Assembly: GCA_963666825.2 (NCBI GenBank)
Contig: OY763044.2
Coordinates: forward strand, 3,286,001 to 3,350,000
From: Saccharicrinis sp963666825
GTDB lineage: Bacteria; Bacteroidota; Bacteroidia; Bacteroidales; Marinilabiliaceae
Direction of reading: 5' to 3'
DNA length: 64,000 nt
Shown here: positions 1 to 8,268 of the stretch, one piece after another
How positions within the stretch are numbered: the stretch's first letter is position 1
How the letters are laid out: each line of letters starts with the position of its first letter
The notes under the pieces: generated by a model
What the model saw: the letters and a program-made list of their open reading frames with translations, nothing else
The model's database searches: none
Told to the model about the DNA's origin: nothing
Made by a program: the position numbers and the translations under genes

Positions 1-714
1 CATAACCGAAGAAACAACTTAAATAAGTTTATTAAATCCGAAATTGAAAAAGGTCGACAGATATATGTTGTATATCCTTTAATTGAGGAATCAGAAAAAA
101 TGGACTTTAAAAATCTGGCAGAGGGTTTTGAATACATGCAATCTGCTTTTCCTGAATACAAAACCACCATGGTTCATGGAAAAATGAAACCAGCAGAAAA
201 AGATGCTGCCATGCAGGAGTTTGCAAGTGGAAATGCTCATATTTTGGTTGCAACTACAGTTATTGAAGTAGGTGTTAATGTGCCAAATGCTTCTGTTATG
301 ATTATAGAAAGCGCCGAAAGATTTGGCCTATCTCAGCTTCACCAATTAAGAGGACGTGTTGGTAGAGGTGCTGAGCAAAGTTATTGCATTCTTATGACGG
401 GTCATAAATTGGGTGAGGACACTAAGAAAAGAATGAACATCATGGTTGACTCAAATGATGGTTTTGAGATTGCTGAGGCAGATATGAAATTGCGTGGACC
501 CGGAGATTTAGAGGGGACACAACAAAGTGGTCTTCCTTTTGAATTAAAGATTGCAAATATAACAAGAGACTCTCAACTGCTTCAACACGCAAGAAACGTA
601 GCCAATGCTATTCTGGACAACGACCCTACACTAGAAAAGTCAGAGAACCAGATTTTAAACCGTCAACTTACCAAGTTGGCTCGTCAAAAAATGAATTGGA
701 GTATGATTAGCTAA
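1..714 (+). CDS. recG: ATP-dependent DNA helicase RecG, 3' part
   Basis: This is the C-terminal 237 residues of RecG, the helicase that regresses stalled replication forks and branch-migrates Holliday junctions. The reading frame is open from base 1, so the start lies outside the window. The helicase C-lobe is visible: an IYVVYPLIEESEKMD segment, then the motif V region (ATTVIEVGVNVPNA) and the arginine-finger motif VI (QLHQLRGRVGRG). The RecG-specific tail LRGPGDLEGTQQSG follows and ends in a leucine/lysine-rich helix. The gene ends 296 bases before the next gene, with no clear terminator in the gap. The family assignment is firm because the motif VI and post-motif VI wedge-lock sequences are characteristic; only the N-terminal wedge domain is missing from view. 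Confidence 0.95.
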   Translation, partial: HNRRNNLNKFIKSEIEKGRQIYVVYPLIEESEKMDFKNLAEGFEYMQSAFPEYKTTMVHGKMKPAEKDAAMQEFASGNAHILVATTVIEVGVNVPNASVMIIESAERFGLSQLHQLRGRVGRGAEQSYCILMTGHKLGEDTKKRMNIMVDSNDGFEIAEADMKLRGPGDLEGTQQSGLPFELKIANITRDSQLLQHARNVANAILDNDPTLEKSENQILNRQLTKLARQKMNWSMIS

Positions 715-1009
715 ACAAAATAAAGTTGATAGATGGAAAAAAGCATGAAGACAAGTAAGAATTACTTTCAATTTGATAAACTCTAAGTTCTGAATTATTA
801 TAATGTGACCAATCGCTATACTAAACACAAAAACAATTAATTACAATCCACTAATCTCAGTACTTCAGACCTTTCGGTTGCCAGACTAAAGAAAATAATA
901 CATAAAATCATCTACTTATCTTTTTTAAGCAACCCACATTATCTTTTCAATTAACAAATTTTATTTTTCTACACTTAAATAATTGCAGTATCTTTTGATT
1001 CAATTGAAC

Positions 1010-2215
1010 ATGAATCGAATGATATTTGCTGCTGTACATATAGATCCTTTATTTTCCAAATTTGTAATACTTTCATGCATAGTGATTGTTATAGGCTTTT
1101 TATTGCGCCTACTTAAGCAGCCCTCTATGATATCATATATAATTGTAGGAATTTTAGTTGGTCCTTATGGTTTAGGCTATGTAACGGACGAAGCGTTAAT
1201 TTCAAACCTTGGATCTTTAGGTCTTGTACTTCTATTATTTTTTATAGGAATGGAAATAAGGCTACCTCAATTACTAAACAACTGGAAGGTTTCCATTATT
1301 GGCACATTGATGCAAGTCTTCATCAGTCTTTTTATCATATGGTTATTAGGCTTTTATTTCAAATGGAATACTAGCCAGGTTATTGTATTTGGATTTGTAA
1401 TCAGTCTTAGCAGTACTGCTGTTATTGTTAAGATTCTTCAGGAAAGAGATGAAATCAATAGCAAAGCAGGACAATATGCCTTAGGAATATTGATTGCCCA
1501 GGATATATTAATTGTTCCGATGCTGATATTTTTAGGTTATTTAGGAGGACACAGACCTGATAAAATAGAACTTATAAAGCAAATTACCGGTGGTATACTA
1601 ATTATTGGTATGATGATTTTTTTGCTAAAAAAGAAAGAAATAAAACTTCCATTTCAGAAGTACATTAGCAAAGACCATGAAATGCAGGTATTTGTTGCAT
1701 TTTCATTATGCTTTGGATTCTCAACTTTGTCAGCGTTTTTTCAATTATCAGCTGCACTTGGTGCATTTATAGCAGGTATATTAATTTCTGCAACAAAATC
1801 TACAGAGTGGGTTCATAATAGTTTATCTGCATTTAAGGTTTTATTTGTTGCCTTATTTTTCATATCTATTGGTATGATAATAGATTTAAACTTTTTAAAA
1901 GAAAATCTTATTACCATAGTCACCTTATTGGTGGTTGTATTTATCCTAAATAGCATCATCAATATCTCAATTATTCGTTTCTTCTGTAAGGATTGGAAAA
2001 TAAGTTTGTATGTAAGTGCACTTCTATCTCAAATTGGAGAATTTAGTTTTATTTTAGCAGCAACCGGATATCAAAGTGGAATTATCAAAGACTACTCCTA
2101 TCAAATTACGATTAGCACAATCGCATTAACATTATTGTTTAGTCCATTATGGATAAATTTTGTTAAAATGATATCAAATCGCCTACATGTGTCCGCACAC
2201 ATGGATAGAACTTAG
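1010..2215 (+). CDS. Cation/proton antiporter, KefB/CPA2 type
   Basis: This is a membrane antiporter of about 401 residues with the Na+/H+ exchanger fold of the CPA2 family. About twelve hydrophobic segments are visible, including the family-typical SSTAVIVKILQERDE stretch and GALGAF/AFIAGILISATK-like helices. It stops after the membrane domain and lacks the C-terminal TrkA-N (RCK) domain of full-length KefB/KefC, so it belongs to the short form; the transported ion (Na+ or K+) cannot be read from sequence. The frame is open from a TTG at 983, but the ATG at 1010 (MNRMIF) is the more likely start; another ATG lies at 1019. It is not obviously co-transcribed with its neighbours, which lie about 270-300 bases away on each side. 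Confidence 0.82.
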   Translation: MNRMIFAAVHIDPLFSKFVILSCIVIVIGFLLRLLKQPSMISYIIVGILVGPYGLGYVTDEALISNLGSLGLVLLLFFIGMEIRLPQLLNNWKVSIIGTLMQVFISLFIIWLLGFYFKWNTSQVIVFGFVISLSSTAVIVKILQERDEINSKAGQYALGILIAQDILIVPMLIFLGYLGGHRPDKIELIKQITGGILIIGMMIFLLKKKEIKLPFQKYISKDHEMQVFVAFSLCFGFSTLSAFFQLSAALGAFIAGILISATKSTEWVHNSLSAFKVLFVALFFISIGMIIDLNFLKENLITIVTLLVVVFILNSIINISIIRFFCKDWKISLYVSALLSQIGEFSFILAATGYQSGIIKDYSYQITISTIALTLLFSPLWINFVKMISNRLHVSAHMDRT

Positions 2216-2425
2216 TATTTTTCGTTCAAATAATTAAAGAAATTTTTCTTTATAACAACCAAACTATCAAGACATAACATGATATATTTCACTTTTTTTC
2301 ACAGAATCAAAAAAAAATTTCTCTAATATTTTCAAAATTGTAATCTCTACTTTACACTAACCATCAGGGTTTTGCAATGTAGAAATAGCAATTTTCTTTA
2401 TTTATACCAATTACAAATAGCAAAA

Positions 2426-2460
2426 TTGACTTTCACAAACTACCTTATTAATTACATTTG
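2426..2460 (+). promoter_or_regulatory. Bacteroidota-type promoter of the rseC-rnf operon
   Basis: TACATTTG (2453-2460) matches the Bacteroidota -7 consensus TAnnTTTG exactly. A TTG at 2426-2428 could be the -33 element, with a 24-base spacer, slightly longer than usual. Transcription would start about 7 bases downstream and leave a leader of about 17 bases before the rseC ATG at 2484. Confidence 0.55.
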
Positions 2461-2483
2461 TTCAGAATTTTCCCAGAAAAATC

Positions 2484-2903
2484 ATGTCGGAAGTAAGATT
2501 AGTAGAGCATACAGGATACGTCGAAGAGGTAAATTTGAATCAAGTAAAAGTTCGCATTATTAGCGAATCAGCTTGTGCTTCATGTCATGCAAAAGGTGCT
2601 TGCACCGCGGCAGATATGAAAGAAAAAGTGATTGACATTTTTACCAATCAAAGTTCAGATTTTAAACCTGGACAGAAAGTTACTATTCAAGGCGAAAAGT
2701 CACTTGGATTGAGAGCTTCTCTATTAGCCTATATCTTTCCATTCATTATTGTTTTTGTGGTTTTGTTTATCAGTTACGCTATTACAAAAAACGAAGGAAT
2801 TGCAGGAATGATCTCTTTAGCAATGCTGGTTCCATACTTTTTAGTAATCAAATACATATCTCCCCGATTACAGAAAACCTTTACGTTTAAAATAAAAGAG
2901 TAG
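2484..2903 (+). CDS. rseC: RseC/SoxR-reducing system family protein
   Basis: This 139-residue membrane protein belongs to the RseC/MucC family, which in many bacteria is encoded with rnf genes and is linked to reduction of redox sensors such as SoxR. An N-terminal cytosolic part carries a cysteine cluster (CASCHAKGAC), likely a metal or Fe-S ligand set. Two hydrophobic hairpin helices follow (about residues 75-95 and 105-125), then a short basic tail. It is the first gene of the Rnf operon, 16 bases before rnfB, with a good promoter just upstream. The position in front of rnfB is the usual Bacteroidota arrangement. Its exact biochemical role in this phylum is not established. Confidence 0.88.
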   Translation: MSEVRLVEHTGYVEEVNLNQVKVRIISESACASCHAKGACTAADMKEKVIDIFTNQSSDFKPGQKVTIQGEKSLGLRASLLAYIFPFIIVFVVLFISYAITKNEGIAGMISLAMLVPYFLVIKYISPRLQKTFTFKIKE

Positions 2904-2919
2904 AATTAAATCATATAAA

Positions 2920-3807
2920 ATGAATGTAGTTATTATAACAGTTTTAACACTTGCTATTTTGGGTACTGTAGCCGCCTTGGTGCTCTATTTTGTAGCACAA
3001 AAGTTTAAAGTGTTTGAAGACCCAAGAATTGATCAGGTAGAAGAAGTATTGCCTGCTGCAAACTGTGGAGGTTGTGGCTTTCCAGGTTGTAGAGCTTTTG
3101 CTGAAGCCTTAGTTAAAAGCGATGACATATCGGCATTAAACTGTCCGGTAGGTGGTGCTGAAACGATGAAAGCAGCTGCTGGTATTTTAGGTAAAGAAGT
3201 TGCTGAATCTGATCCAATGATTGCAGTTGTTAGATGTAACGGTTCTTGTGATAACCGCCCCAGAACAAATAAATACGATGGAGCTACTTCGTGTGCTGTT
3301 GCTGCCTCATTATATGGAGGAGAAACAGGATGTAGTTTTGGCTGTTTAGGTTGTGGAGATTGTGTAGAGGCTTGTTCTTTTGATGCCATTTATATGGATG
3401 AAAAAACAGGCTTACCTGTAGTGAAAGACAACTGCGTTGCTTGTGGTGCTTGTGTGGATGCTTGTCCTAAGAACATTATTGAGCTAAGAAAAGCAGGACC
3501 TAAAGGACGCAGGGTATTTGTATCATGTATCAATCAGGATAAAGGTGGCGTTGCTAAAAAAGCTTGTTCTGTAGCCTGTATCGGTTGTAAAAAGTGTCAG
3601 AAAGAATGTCCTTTTGATGCTATTACAGTTGAAAACAACATTGCATACATTGATTACAACAAATGTAAACTTTGTCGTAAATGTGTTGCTGTTTGTCCTA
3701 CCGGAGCCATTCACGAGGTTAACTTTCCACCCAAAAAGGAAAAACCAGCTCCAGCAAAAACAGAGTCTACTTCAAATGAAAACAAAACATCTTCGGATAT
3801 AAATTAA
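2920..3807 (+). CDS. rnfB: Rnf electron transport complex subunit RnfB
   Basis: RnfB is the ferredoxin-like subunit that passes electrons from reduced ferredoxin into the ion-pumping Rnf complex. The 295-residue protein starts with one membrane helix (about 4-26). The 4Fe-4S domain has the signature CGGCGFPGC (Cys49, 52, 57) and a fourth Cys at 75. A region rich in CxxCxxCxxxCP motifs follows: CLGCGDCVEACS, CVACGACVDACP, CIGCKKCQKECP and CKLCRKCVAVCP. That is more clusters than the shorter gamma-proteobacterial RnfB and like the long anaerobe form. A Lys/Pro/Ser-rich tail ends the protein. It sits 16 bases before rnfC, whose ribosome-binding site lies just after the stop. Confidence 0.96.
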   Translation: MNVVIITVLTLAILGTVAALVLYFVAQKFKVFEDPRIDQVEEVLPAANCGGCGFPGCRAFAEALVKSDDISALNCPVGGAETMKAAAGILGKEVAESDPMIAVVRCNGSCDNRPRTNKYDGATSCAVAASLYGGETGCSFGCLGCGDCVEACSFDAIYMDEKTGLPVVKDNCVACGACVDACPKNIIELRKAGPKGRRVFVSCINQDKGGVAKKACSVACIGCKKCQKECPFDAITVENNIAYIDYNKCKLCRKCVAVCPTGAIHEVNFPPKKEKPAPAKTESTSNENKTSSDIN

Positions 3808-3808
3808 T

Positions 3809-3815
3809 AAGGAGG
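3809..3815 (+). promoter_or_regulatory. Strong Shine-Dalgarno that fixes the rnfC GTG start
   Basis: AAGGAGG lies 8 bases before the GTG at 3824. A full Shine-Dalgarno is uncommon in Bacteroidota, where most starts lack one, so it supports the non-ATG start of rnfC and suggests deliberate tuning of its translation. Confidence 0.75.
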
Positions 3816-3823
3816 AATAAATC

Positions 3824-5155
3824 GTGCTTAAAACATTTTCGCTTGGAGGTATTCATCCTCCTGAAAACAAATTTTCGGCTGGCAAAAAAATAGAAGCATT
3901 GCCGATTCCTGCTCAAGTAGCTATTCCTATTGCTCAACATATTGGTGCTCCCGCAAAACCTATTGTAAAAAAAGGTGATCAGGTTAAAGTTGGTACATTA
4001 ATAGCAGAATCTGCTGGTTTTGTTTCAGCAAACATACACTCATCTGTTTCAGGAACAGTTGCAAAAATTGACGACATCATCGATGCAAGCGGATATAAAA
4101 GACCTGCAATTATCATAGATGTAGAAGGAGACGAATGGGAAGCAACCATTAATAAATCATCAGATTTAATTAAAGAAATATCTGCTACTCCTGAAGAGAT
4201 TATTAAAAAAATTGCAGCAGCAGGAATAGTTGGTTTAGGTGGAGCAACGTTTCCATCGCATGTAAAATTATCTGTACCTCCAGGAAAAAAATGTGAAGTA
4301 CTAATTTTAAATGCAGTAGAGTGTGAGCCTTATCTTACCGCTGACCATCAACTAATGATGGAAAAAGGAAATGAGATCATGGTTGGTACTCAAATTCTGA
4401 TGAAAGCTTTAAATGTTGACAAAGCCATAATTGGAATTGAAAACAATAAGAAAGACGCTATTCAGCATCTTTCTCAACTTGCATCTTCATACCCGGGAAT
4501 CTCTATTGAACCACTTAAAGTTCAATATCCACAAGGAGGTGAAAAGCAGTTAATCGATGCATGTATCAAAAGACAAATACCTTCAGGAAAACTTCCTATT
4601 GAAGTTGGTGCTGTAGTACAAAACGTTGGTACAACAGTGGCTGTATATGACGCTGTTCAGAAAAACAAACCTCTATTCGAAAGAGTAGTAACTGTTACTG
4701 GTAAATCAGTATCTAAACCATCAAATTTCCTAACAAGAATTGGTACTTCTATCAATAGCTTAATTGAAGCAGCTGGCGGACTACCTGAGGATACAGGTAA
4801 AATTGTAGGTGGCGGACCAATGATGGGTAAAGCTCTTACTACAACTGAAGTTCCGGTTACAAAAGGCAGCTCTGGTGTTTTGATCATTAAAAACGAAGAG
4901 GCGAATCGTAAAAAAATGCAAAACTGCATTAAATGTGGTAAATGTATTTCAGCATGTGCAATGGGACTAGAGCCTTACTTATTAATGACAGTTTCTCAAA
5001 AAGGAGTATGGGATAGAGCTGAACAGGAAAAAATCATGGATTGTATTGAATGTGGTTCATGTAGCTTCACTTGTCCGTCACAAAGACCATTACTTGACTA
5101 TATCCGTTTAGGAAAAGGGAAAGTAGGTCAAATCATGCGTAGCCGTACTAAATAA
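3824..5155 (+). CDS. rnfC: Rnf electron transport complex subunit RnfC
   Basis: RnfC is the peripheral NADH/FMN and Fe-S subunit that couples the Rnf complex to the NAD pool. The 443-residue protein has an N-terminal barrel-sandwich (biotinyl-like) domain, a central NADH-binding region with GLGGATFPSHVK and AVECEPYLTADH, and an SLBB-like part. Two C-terminal 4Fe-4S motifs follow: CIKCGKCISACAMG (about 366-380) and CIECGSCSFTCPS (about 405-418). Length and order match the family; the long C-terminal repeats of the E. coli protein are absent, as is usual outside gamma-proteobacteria. The GTG start is supported by an AAGGAGG 8 bases upstream. rnfD follows after 32 bases. Confidence 0.96.
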   Translation: MLKTFSLGGIHPPENKFSAGKKIEALPIPAQVAIPIAQHIGAPAKPIVKKGDQVKVGTLIAESAGFVSANIHSSVSGTVAKIDDIIDASGYKRPAIIIDVEGDEWEATINKSSDLIKEISATPEEIIKKIAAAGIVGLGGATFPSHVKLSVPPGKKCEVLILNAVECEPYLTADHQLMMEKGNEIMVGTQILMKALNVDKAIIGIENNKKDAIQHLSQLASSYPGISIEPLKVQYPQGGEKQLIDACIKRQIPSGKLPIEVGAVVQNVGTTVAVYDAVQKNKPLFERVVTVTGKSVSKPSNFLTRIGTSINSLIEAAGGLPEDTGKIVGGGPMMGKALTTTEVPVTKGSSGVLIIKNEEANRKKMQNCIKCGKCISACAMGLEPYLLMTVSQKGVWDRAEQEKIMDCIECGSCSFTCPSQRPLLDYIRLGKGKVGQIMRSRTK

Positions 5156-5187
5156 TTTAAGTAAAGAACTTAGACAAAAAATAAGAT

Positions 5188-6189
5188 ATGAGCACATTAA
5201 CTATTTCACCTTCACCGCACGTTCACAGTGGCGACAGCGTGAAAAAAAATATGTATGGAGTGGTAATTGCCATGATTCCGGCTTTACTTTTCTCTGTATA
5301 CAACTTTGGAATTGGATCTCTGTCTGTAGTCATAACTTCAGTTTTAGCTTGTGTTATTTTTGAATACCTTATTCAGAAATACCTTTTAAAGGGAGATGTT
5401 ACAGTAACAGATGGTTCTGCAATTATTACCGGATTATTATTGGCATTTAACTTACCATCTTTCATGCCGGTATGGATTGTTATTATTGGTGCATTAGTAG
5501 CTATTGGTATTGGTAAGATGTCATTTGGAGGATTAGGAAACAATCCTTTTAATCCGGCTTTAGTTGGTAGGGTATTCTTATTAATTTCTTTCCCGGTACA
5601 AATGACAGCATGGGTTAAACCAGGAGTTTTCCCAATGTCGATTGCTGATATTACCTCAGGAGCTACTCCTCTTGGTATAATGAAAGAAGGTTTGGCTACC
5701 GGAGCTACTACAGAACAATTAATGCAAAAATTACCTAGTTATGCTGATATGTTCTGGGGTTTCACAGGAGGTAGTGCTGGTGAAATGGCAGGAGCAGCGA
5801 TACTATTAGGTTTAGTATTTTTGTTAGTTCGTAAAATTATTACATGGCATATTCCTGTTGCTGTTTTAGGTAGTGTATATATTTTCTCAGCAATATTACA
5901 TCTTGCTGATGCTGCAGTATACGCTCCACCAACATTCCATTTATTATCAGGAGGTGTATTATTAGGTGCTGTTTTTATGGCAACAGACTACTCTAGTTCT
6001 CCGATGAGTAATAAAGGAGGAATTATTTTCGGAATTGGTATTGGTGTATTAACTGTTATCATTAGAGTTTTCGGAGCATATCCAGAAGGTATTTCATTTG
6101 CTATATTAATTATGAATGCTTTTGTTCCTTTAATTGACAGATATGTTAAACCTAAACGTTTTGGTGAAAAACCTGCAGTTGTAAAATAA
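5188..6189 (+). CDS. rnfD: Rnf electron transport complex subunit RnfD
   Basis: RnfD is an integral membrane subunit (333 residues, NqrB/RnfD family) that carries a covalently bound FMN and helps form the ion channel. Around nine hydrophobic helices are visible. The covalent flavinylation motif SGAT occurs in DITSGATPLGIM, and the GNNPFNPALVGRVF segment and the C-terminal MATDYSSSPM stretch are family hallmarks. It follows rnfC by 32 bases and precedes rnfG by 8, so it is translated from the same operon message. Confidence 0.96.
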   Translation: MSTLTISPSPHVHSGDSVKKNMYGVVIAMIPALLFSVYNFGIGSLSVVITSVLACVIFEYLIQKYLLKGDVTVTDGSAIITGLLLAFNLPSFMPVWIVIIGALVAIGIGKMSFGGLGNNPFNPALVGRVFLLISFPVQMTAWVKPGVFPMSIADITSGATPLGIMKEGLATGATTEQLMQKLPSYADMFWGFTGGSAGEMAGAAILLGLVFLLVRKIITWHIPVAVLGSVYIFSAILHLADAAVYAPPTFHLLSGGVLLGAVFMATDYSSSPMSNKGGIIFGIGIGVLTVIIRVFGAYPEGISFAILIMNAFVPLIDRYVKPKRFGEKPAVVK

Positions 6190-6197
6190 GTGTAATC

Positions 6198-6830
6198 ATG
6201 GCAAAAACAGAATCAACATTAGTAAACATGGTACTTGCATTGCTTATTATTACAGCAATTGCAGGAGGAACGCTTGGTATGGTTTATAAAGTAACCAAAG
6301 AACCTATTGCTGTAGCAAAGTTAGCTAAGCAAAAGAAAGCAATCGAACAAGTAGTTCCTGGATTTGACAATAATCCAACAGACGAAAAATACGAGTTAGA
6401 ATCAAAAGAAGGCTACAAATTAAATGTTTTCCCTTGTAAAAAAGGAGAAGAACTATTAGGAGTGGCCATCTCATCTAAAACTGATAAAGGATTCGCAGGA
6501 GAAATAAAAATAATGGTTGGTTTAAAACCTGATGGAACAATCATTAACTACTCTGTACTTGAGCATCAGGAAACACCAGGGTTAGGATCTAAAATGAATG
6601 ATTGGTTCAGAATGGATAAAGGAAATCAATCTATTCTTGGTAAGAATCCGGCTGATACAAAAATGGTAGTATCAAAAGATGGTGGTGATATTGATGCCAT
6701 CACTGCTGCCACTATTAGTTCAAGAGCTTTTTTAGATGCAATAATGGTTGCTTACAATACATATAAAGAACAAAATGATAGCAGTGACGCAAGAACTGGT
6801 GCTACTGTTAAGAAAGGAGGTCAATCATGA
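6198..6830 (+). CDS. rnfG: Rnf electron transport complex subunit RnfG
   Basis: RnfG is a periplasm-facing, membrane-anchored flavoprotein with a covalently bound FMN. The 210-residue protein has one N-terminal helix (about 10-30) and an FMN-binding domain with the LEHQETPGLGSKM stretch. The flavinylation site is DAITAATISS, with Ala where many homologues have Gly in (S/T)GAT; the threonine acceptor is kept. The tail contains a second TGAT-like string (DARTGATVKK), probably chance. Its stop codon overlaps the rnfE start (ATGA), indicating translational coupling. Confidence 0.95.
   Translation: MAKTESTLVNMVLALLIITAIAGGTLGMVYKVTKEPIAVAKLAKQKKAIEQVVPGFDNNPTDEKYELESKEGYKLNVFPCKKGEELLGVAISSKTDKGFAGEIKIMVGLKPDGTIINYSVLEHQETPGLGSKMNDWFRMDKGNQSILGKNPADTKMVVSKDGGDIDAITAATISSRAFLDAIMVAYNTYKEQNDSSDARTGATVKKGGQS
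6813..6820 (+). promoter_or_regulatory. Shine-Dalgarno of rnfE inside the rnfG end
   Basis: AAAGGAGG lies 6 bases before the rnfE ATG at 6827 and overlaps the last codons of rnfG. With the ATGA stop/start overlap it suggests coupled translation of the membrane subunits. Confidence 0.7.
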
Positions 6831-7411
6831 ATCAGTGGAAGAATTTTTCAAAAGGATTTTTTAAAGAAAATGCTGTTTTCACATTATTGTTAGGGATGTG
6901 TCCAACACTAGGTGTTACATCTTCTGCAATCAATGGATTAGGTATGGGATTAGCCACTACATTTGTTCTTATCATGAGCAACCTTGTAGTTTCTTTAGTT
7001 AAGGATTTAATTCCTGATAAAGTTCGTATCCCTGCATTTATTGTAATTATTGCCTCTTTTGTAACTGTTGTTCAATTATTGATGCAAGCATATTTACCAG
7101 CGCTATTTGAGTCATTAGGTCTATTCATCCCATTAATTGTTGTAAACTGTATCGTTCTTGGGCGTGCAGAAGCGTTCGCTTCAAAAAATGGTTTTGTTTC
7201 ATCAATGATTGATGGAGCAGGTATGGGATTAGGATTTGCAATGGCCCTATCAATTCTAGGTAGTGTAAGAGAGTTTTTAGGTAGTGGTAAAATATTTGGT
7301 ATTACCATCTATCCTGAACAATATGGAATGCTTGTATTTGTTTTAGCTCCGGGTGCTTTTATTGCATTAGGATATTTAATTGCAATTATTAACAAATTAA
7401 AAAAAGCCTAA
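6827..7411 (+). CDS. rnfE: Rnf electron transport complex subunit RnfE
   Basis: RnfE is one of the two related six-helix membrane subunits (with RnfA) that carry a buried Fe-S centre and form the ion path. The 194-residue protein contains the family strings LLGMCPTLGVTSSAINGLGMG and VVNCIVLGRAEAFAS. The cysteines in these two segments are the expected cluster ligands. The start overlaps the rnfG stop by four bases and has a good Shine-Dalgarno. rnfA begins 3 bases after its stop. Confidence 0.96.
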   Translation: MNQWKNFSKGFFKENAVFTLLLGMCPTLGVTSSAINGLGMGLATTFVLIMSNLVVSLVKDLIPDKVRIPAFIVIIASFVTVVQLLMQAYLPALFESLGLFIPLIVVNCIVLGRAEAFASKNGFVSSMIDGAGMGLGFAMALSILGSVREFLGSGKIFGITIYPEQYGMLVFVLAPGAFIALGYLIAIINKLKKA

Positions 7412-7414
7412 AAA

Positions 7415-7987
7415 ATGGAATACGTATTAATATTTATATCGGCCATATTTGTTAATAACATTGTATTGGCCCAATTCTTAGGAATTTGTCCTTTCCTTGG
7501 AGTTTCGAAGAAAATATCTACTGGTATTGGAATGACAGGTGCAGTTACATTTGTAATGGTAATTGCAACTATAGTTACCTACTTACTACAAAAGTATGTA
7601 CTTGATACTTTCAATGTAGGATATCTGCAAACCATTTCGTTTATTCTTGTAATTGCAGCATTAGTACAATTAGTTGAAATCATCTTAAAAAAAGTAAGTC
7701 CTCCATTGTATCAGGCATTAGGAGTTTTCTTACCGTTGATTACTACAAACTGTGCTATTTTAGGTGTGGCAATTATGACAATACAAAAAAACCTGAATCT
7801 ATTACAAGCCGTAGCTTTCTCTACTGCAACTGCAATTGGTTTTGGTTTAGCATTAATAATCTTCGCTGGTATTCGTGAGCAACTTGAATTAGTTGATTTA
7901 CCTAAAGGTATGAAAGGAACACCTATTGCTTTATTAGTAGCAGGTATTCTGGCTCTTGCTTTTATGGGATTTGCCGGATTAGTTTAA
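7415..7987 (+). CDS. rnfA: Rnf electron transport complex subunit RnfA
   Basis: RnfA is the six-helix partner of RnfE. The 190-residue protein shows the matching cysteine segments FLGICPFLGVSKK and TTNCAILGVAIM, which together with RnfE hold the membrane Fe-S centre. It is the last gene of the rseC-rnfBCDGEA operon; a strong hairpin terminator begins about 54 bases downstream. The gene order B-C-D-G-E-A is the standard one. Whether the complex pumps Na+ or H+ cannot be decided from sequence. Confidence 0.96.
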   Translation: MEYVLIFISAIFVNNIVLAQFLGICPFLGVSKKISTGIGMTGAVTFVMVIATIVTYLLQKYVLDTFNVGYLQTISFILVIAALVQLVEIILKKVSPPLYQALGVFLPLITTNCAILGVAIMTIQKNLNLLQAVAFSTATAIGFGLALIIFAGIREQLELVDLPKGMKGTPIALLVAGILALAFMGFAGLV

Positions 7988-8040
7988 TATAATCGTGGAC
8001 TTATTGAATTGAGATATTTTTCTGGATCATCAGAAATCGA

Positions 8041-8071
8041 AAAGCTGCATTTAAATTGCAGCTTTTTTTTT
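8041..8071 (+). terminator. Rho-independent terminator of the rnf operon
   Basis: A perfect 9-bp stem AAAGCTGCA / TGCAGCTTT with a 7-base loop (8041-8065) runs into an uninterrupted T tract to 8071. Confidence 0.9.
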
Positions 8072-8268
8072 GCATTTTTTTGTCATAAAACGTAACTCAC
8101 ATCATAATGCCTGTTAATTACGATATATTTTTTATTAGTTTTGCAATATAATGGCATAATATCGATGTATTAAAAGACCAGAAGTTTTCAAATTAAGCGA
8201 ACAATTTCTCTCTATTCGTTATTATACCTACTATTATTTTCATTTTATAAATGATTTAACACTTAATA

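Noticed and set aside
2372..2563. 63-codon frame on the plus strand overlapping the rseC start
   Set aside because: It covers the rseC promoter and overlaps the well-supported rseC reading frame in another phase.
6780..6826. Second TGAT motif at the C terminus of RnfG as an extra FMN site
   Set aside because: It lies in a charged, Gly-rich tail outside the FMN-binding fold; the accepted site is the ITAATISS segment.
8072..8268. TPP riboswitch upstream of thiL
   Set aside because: No CUGAGA-type or other thi-box core sequence was recognised in the leader.
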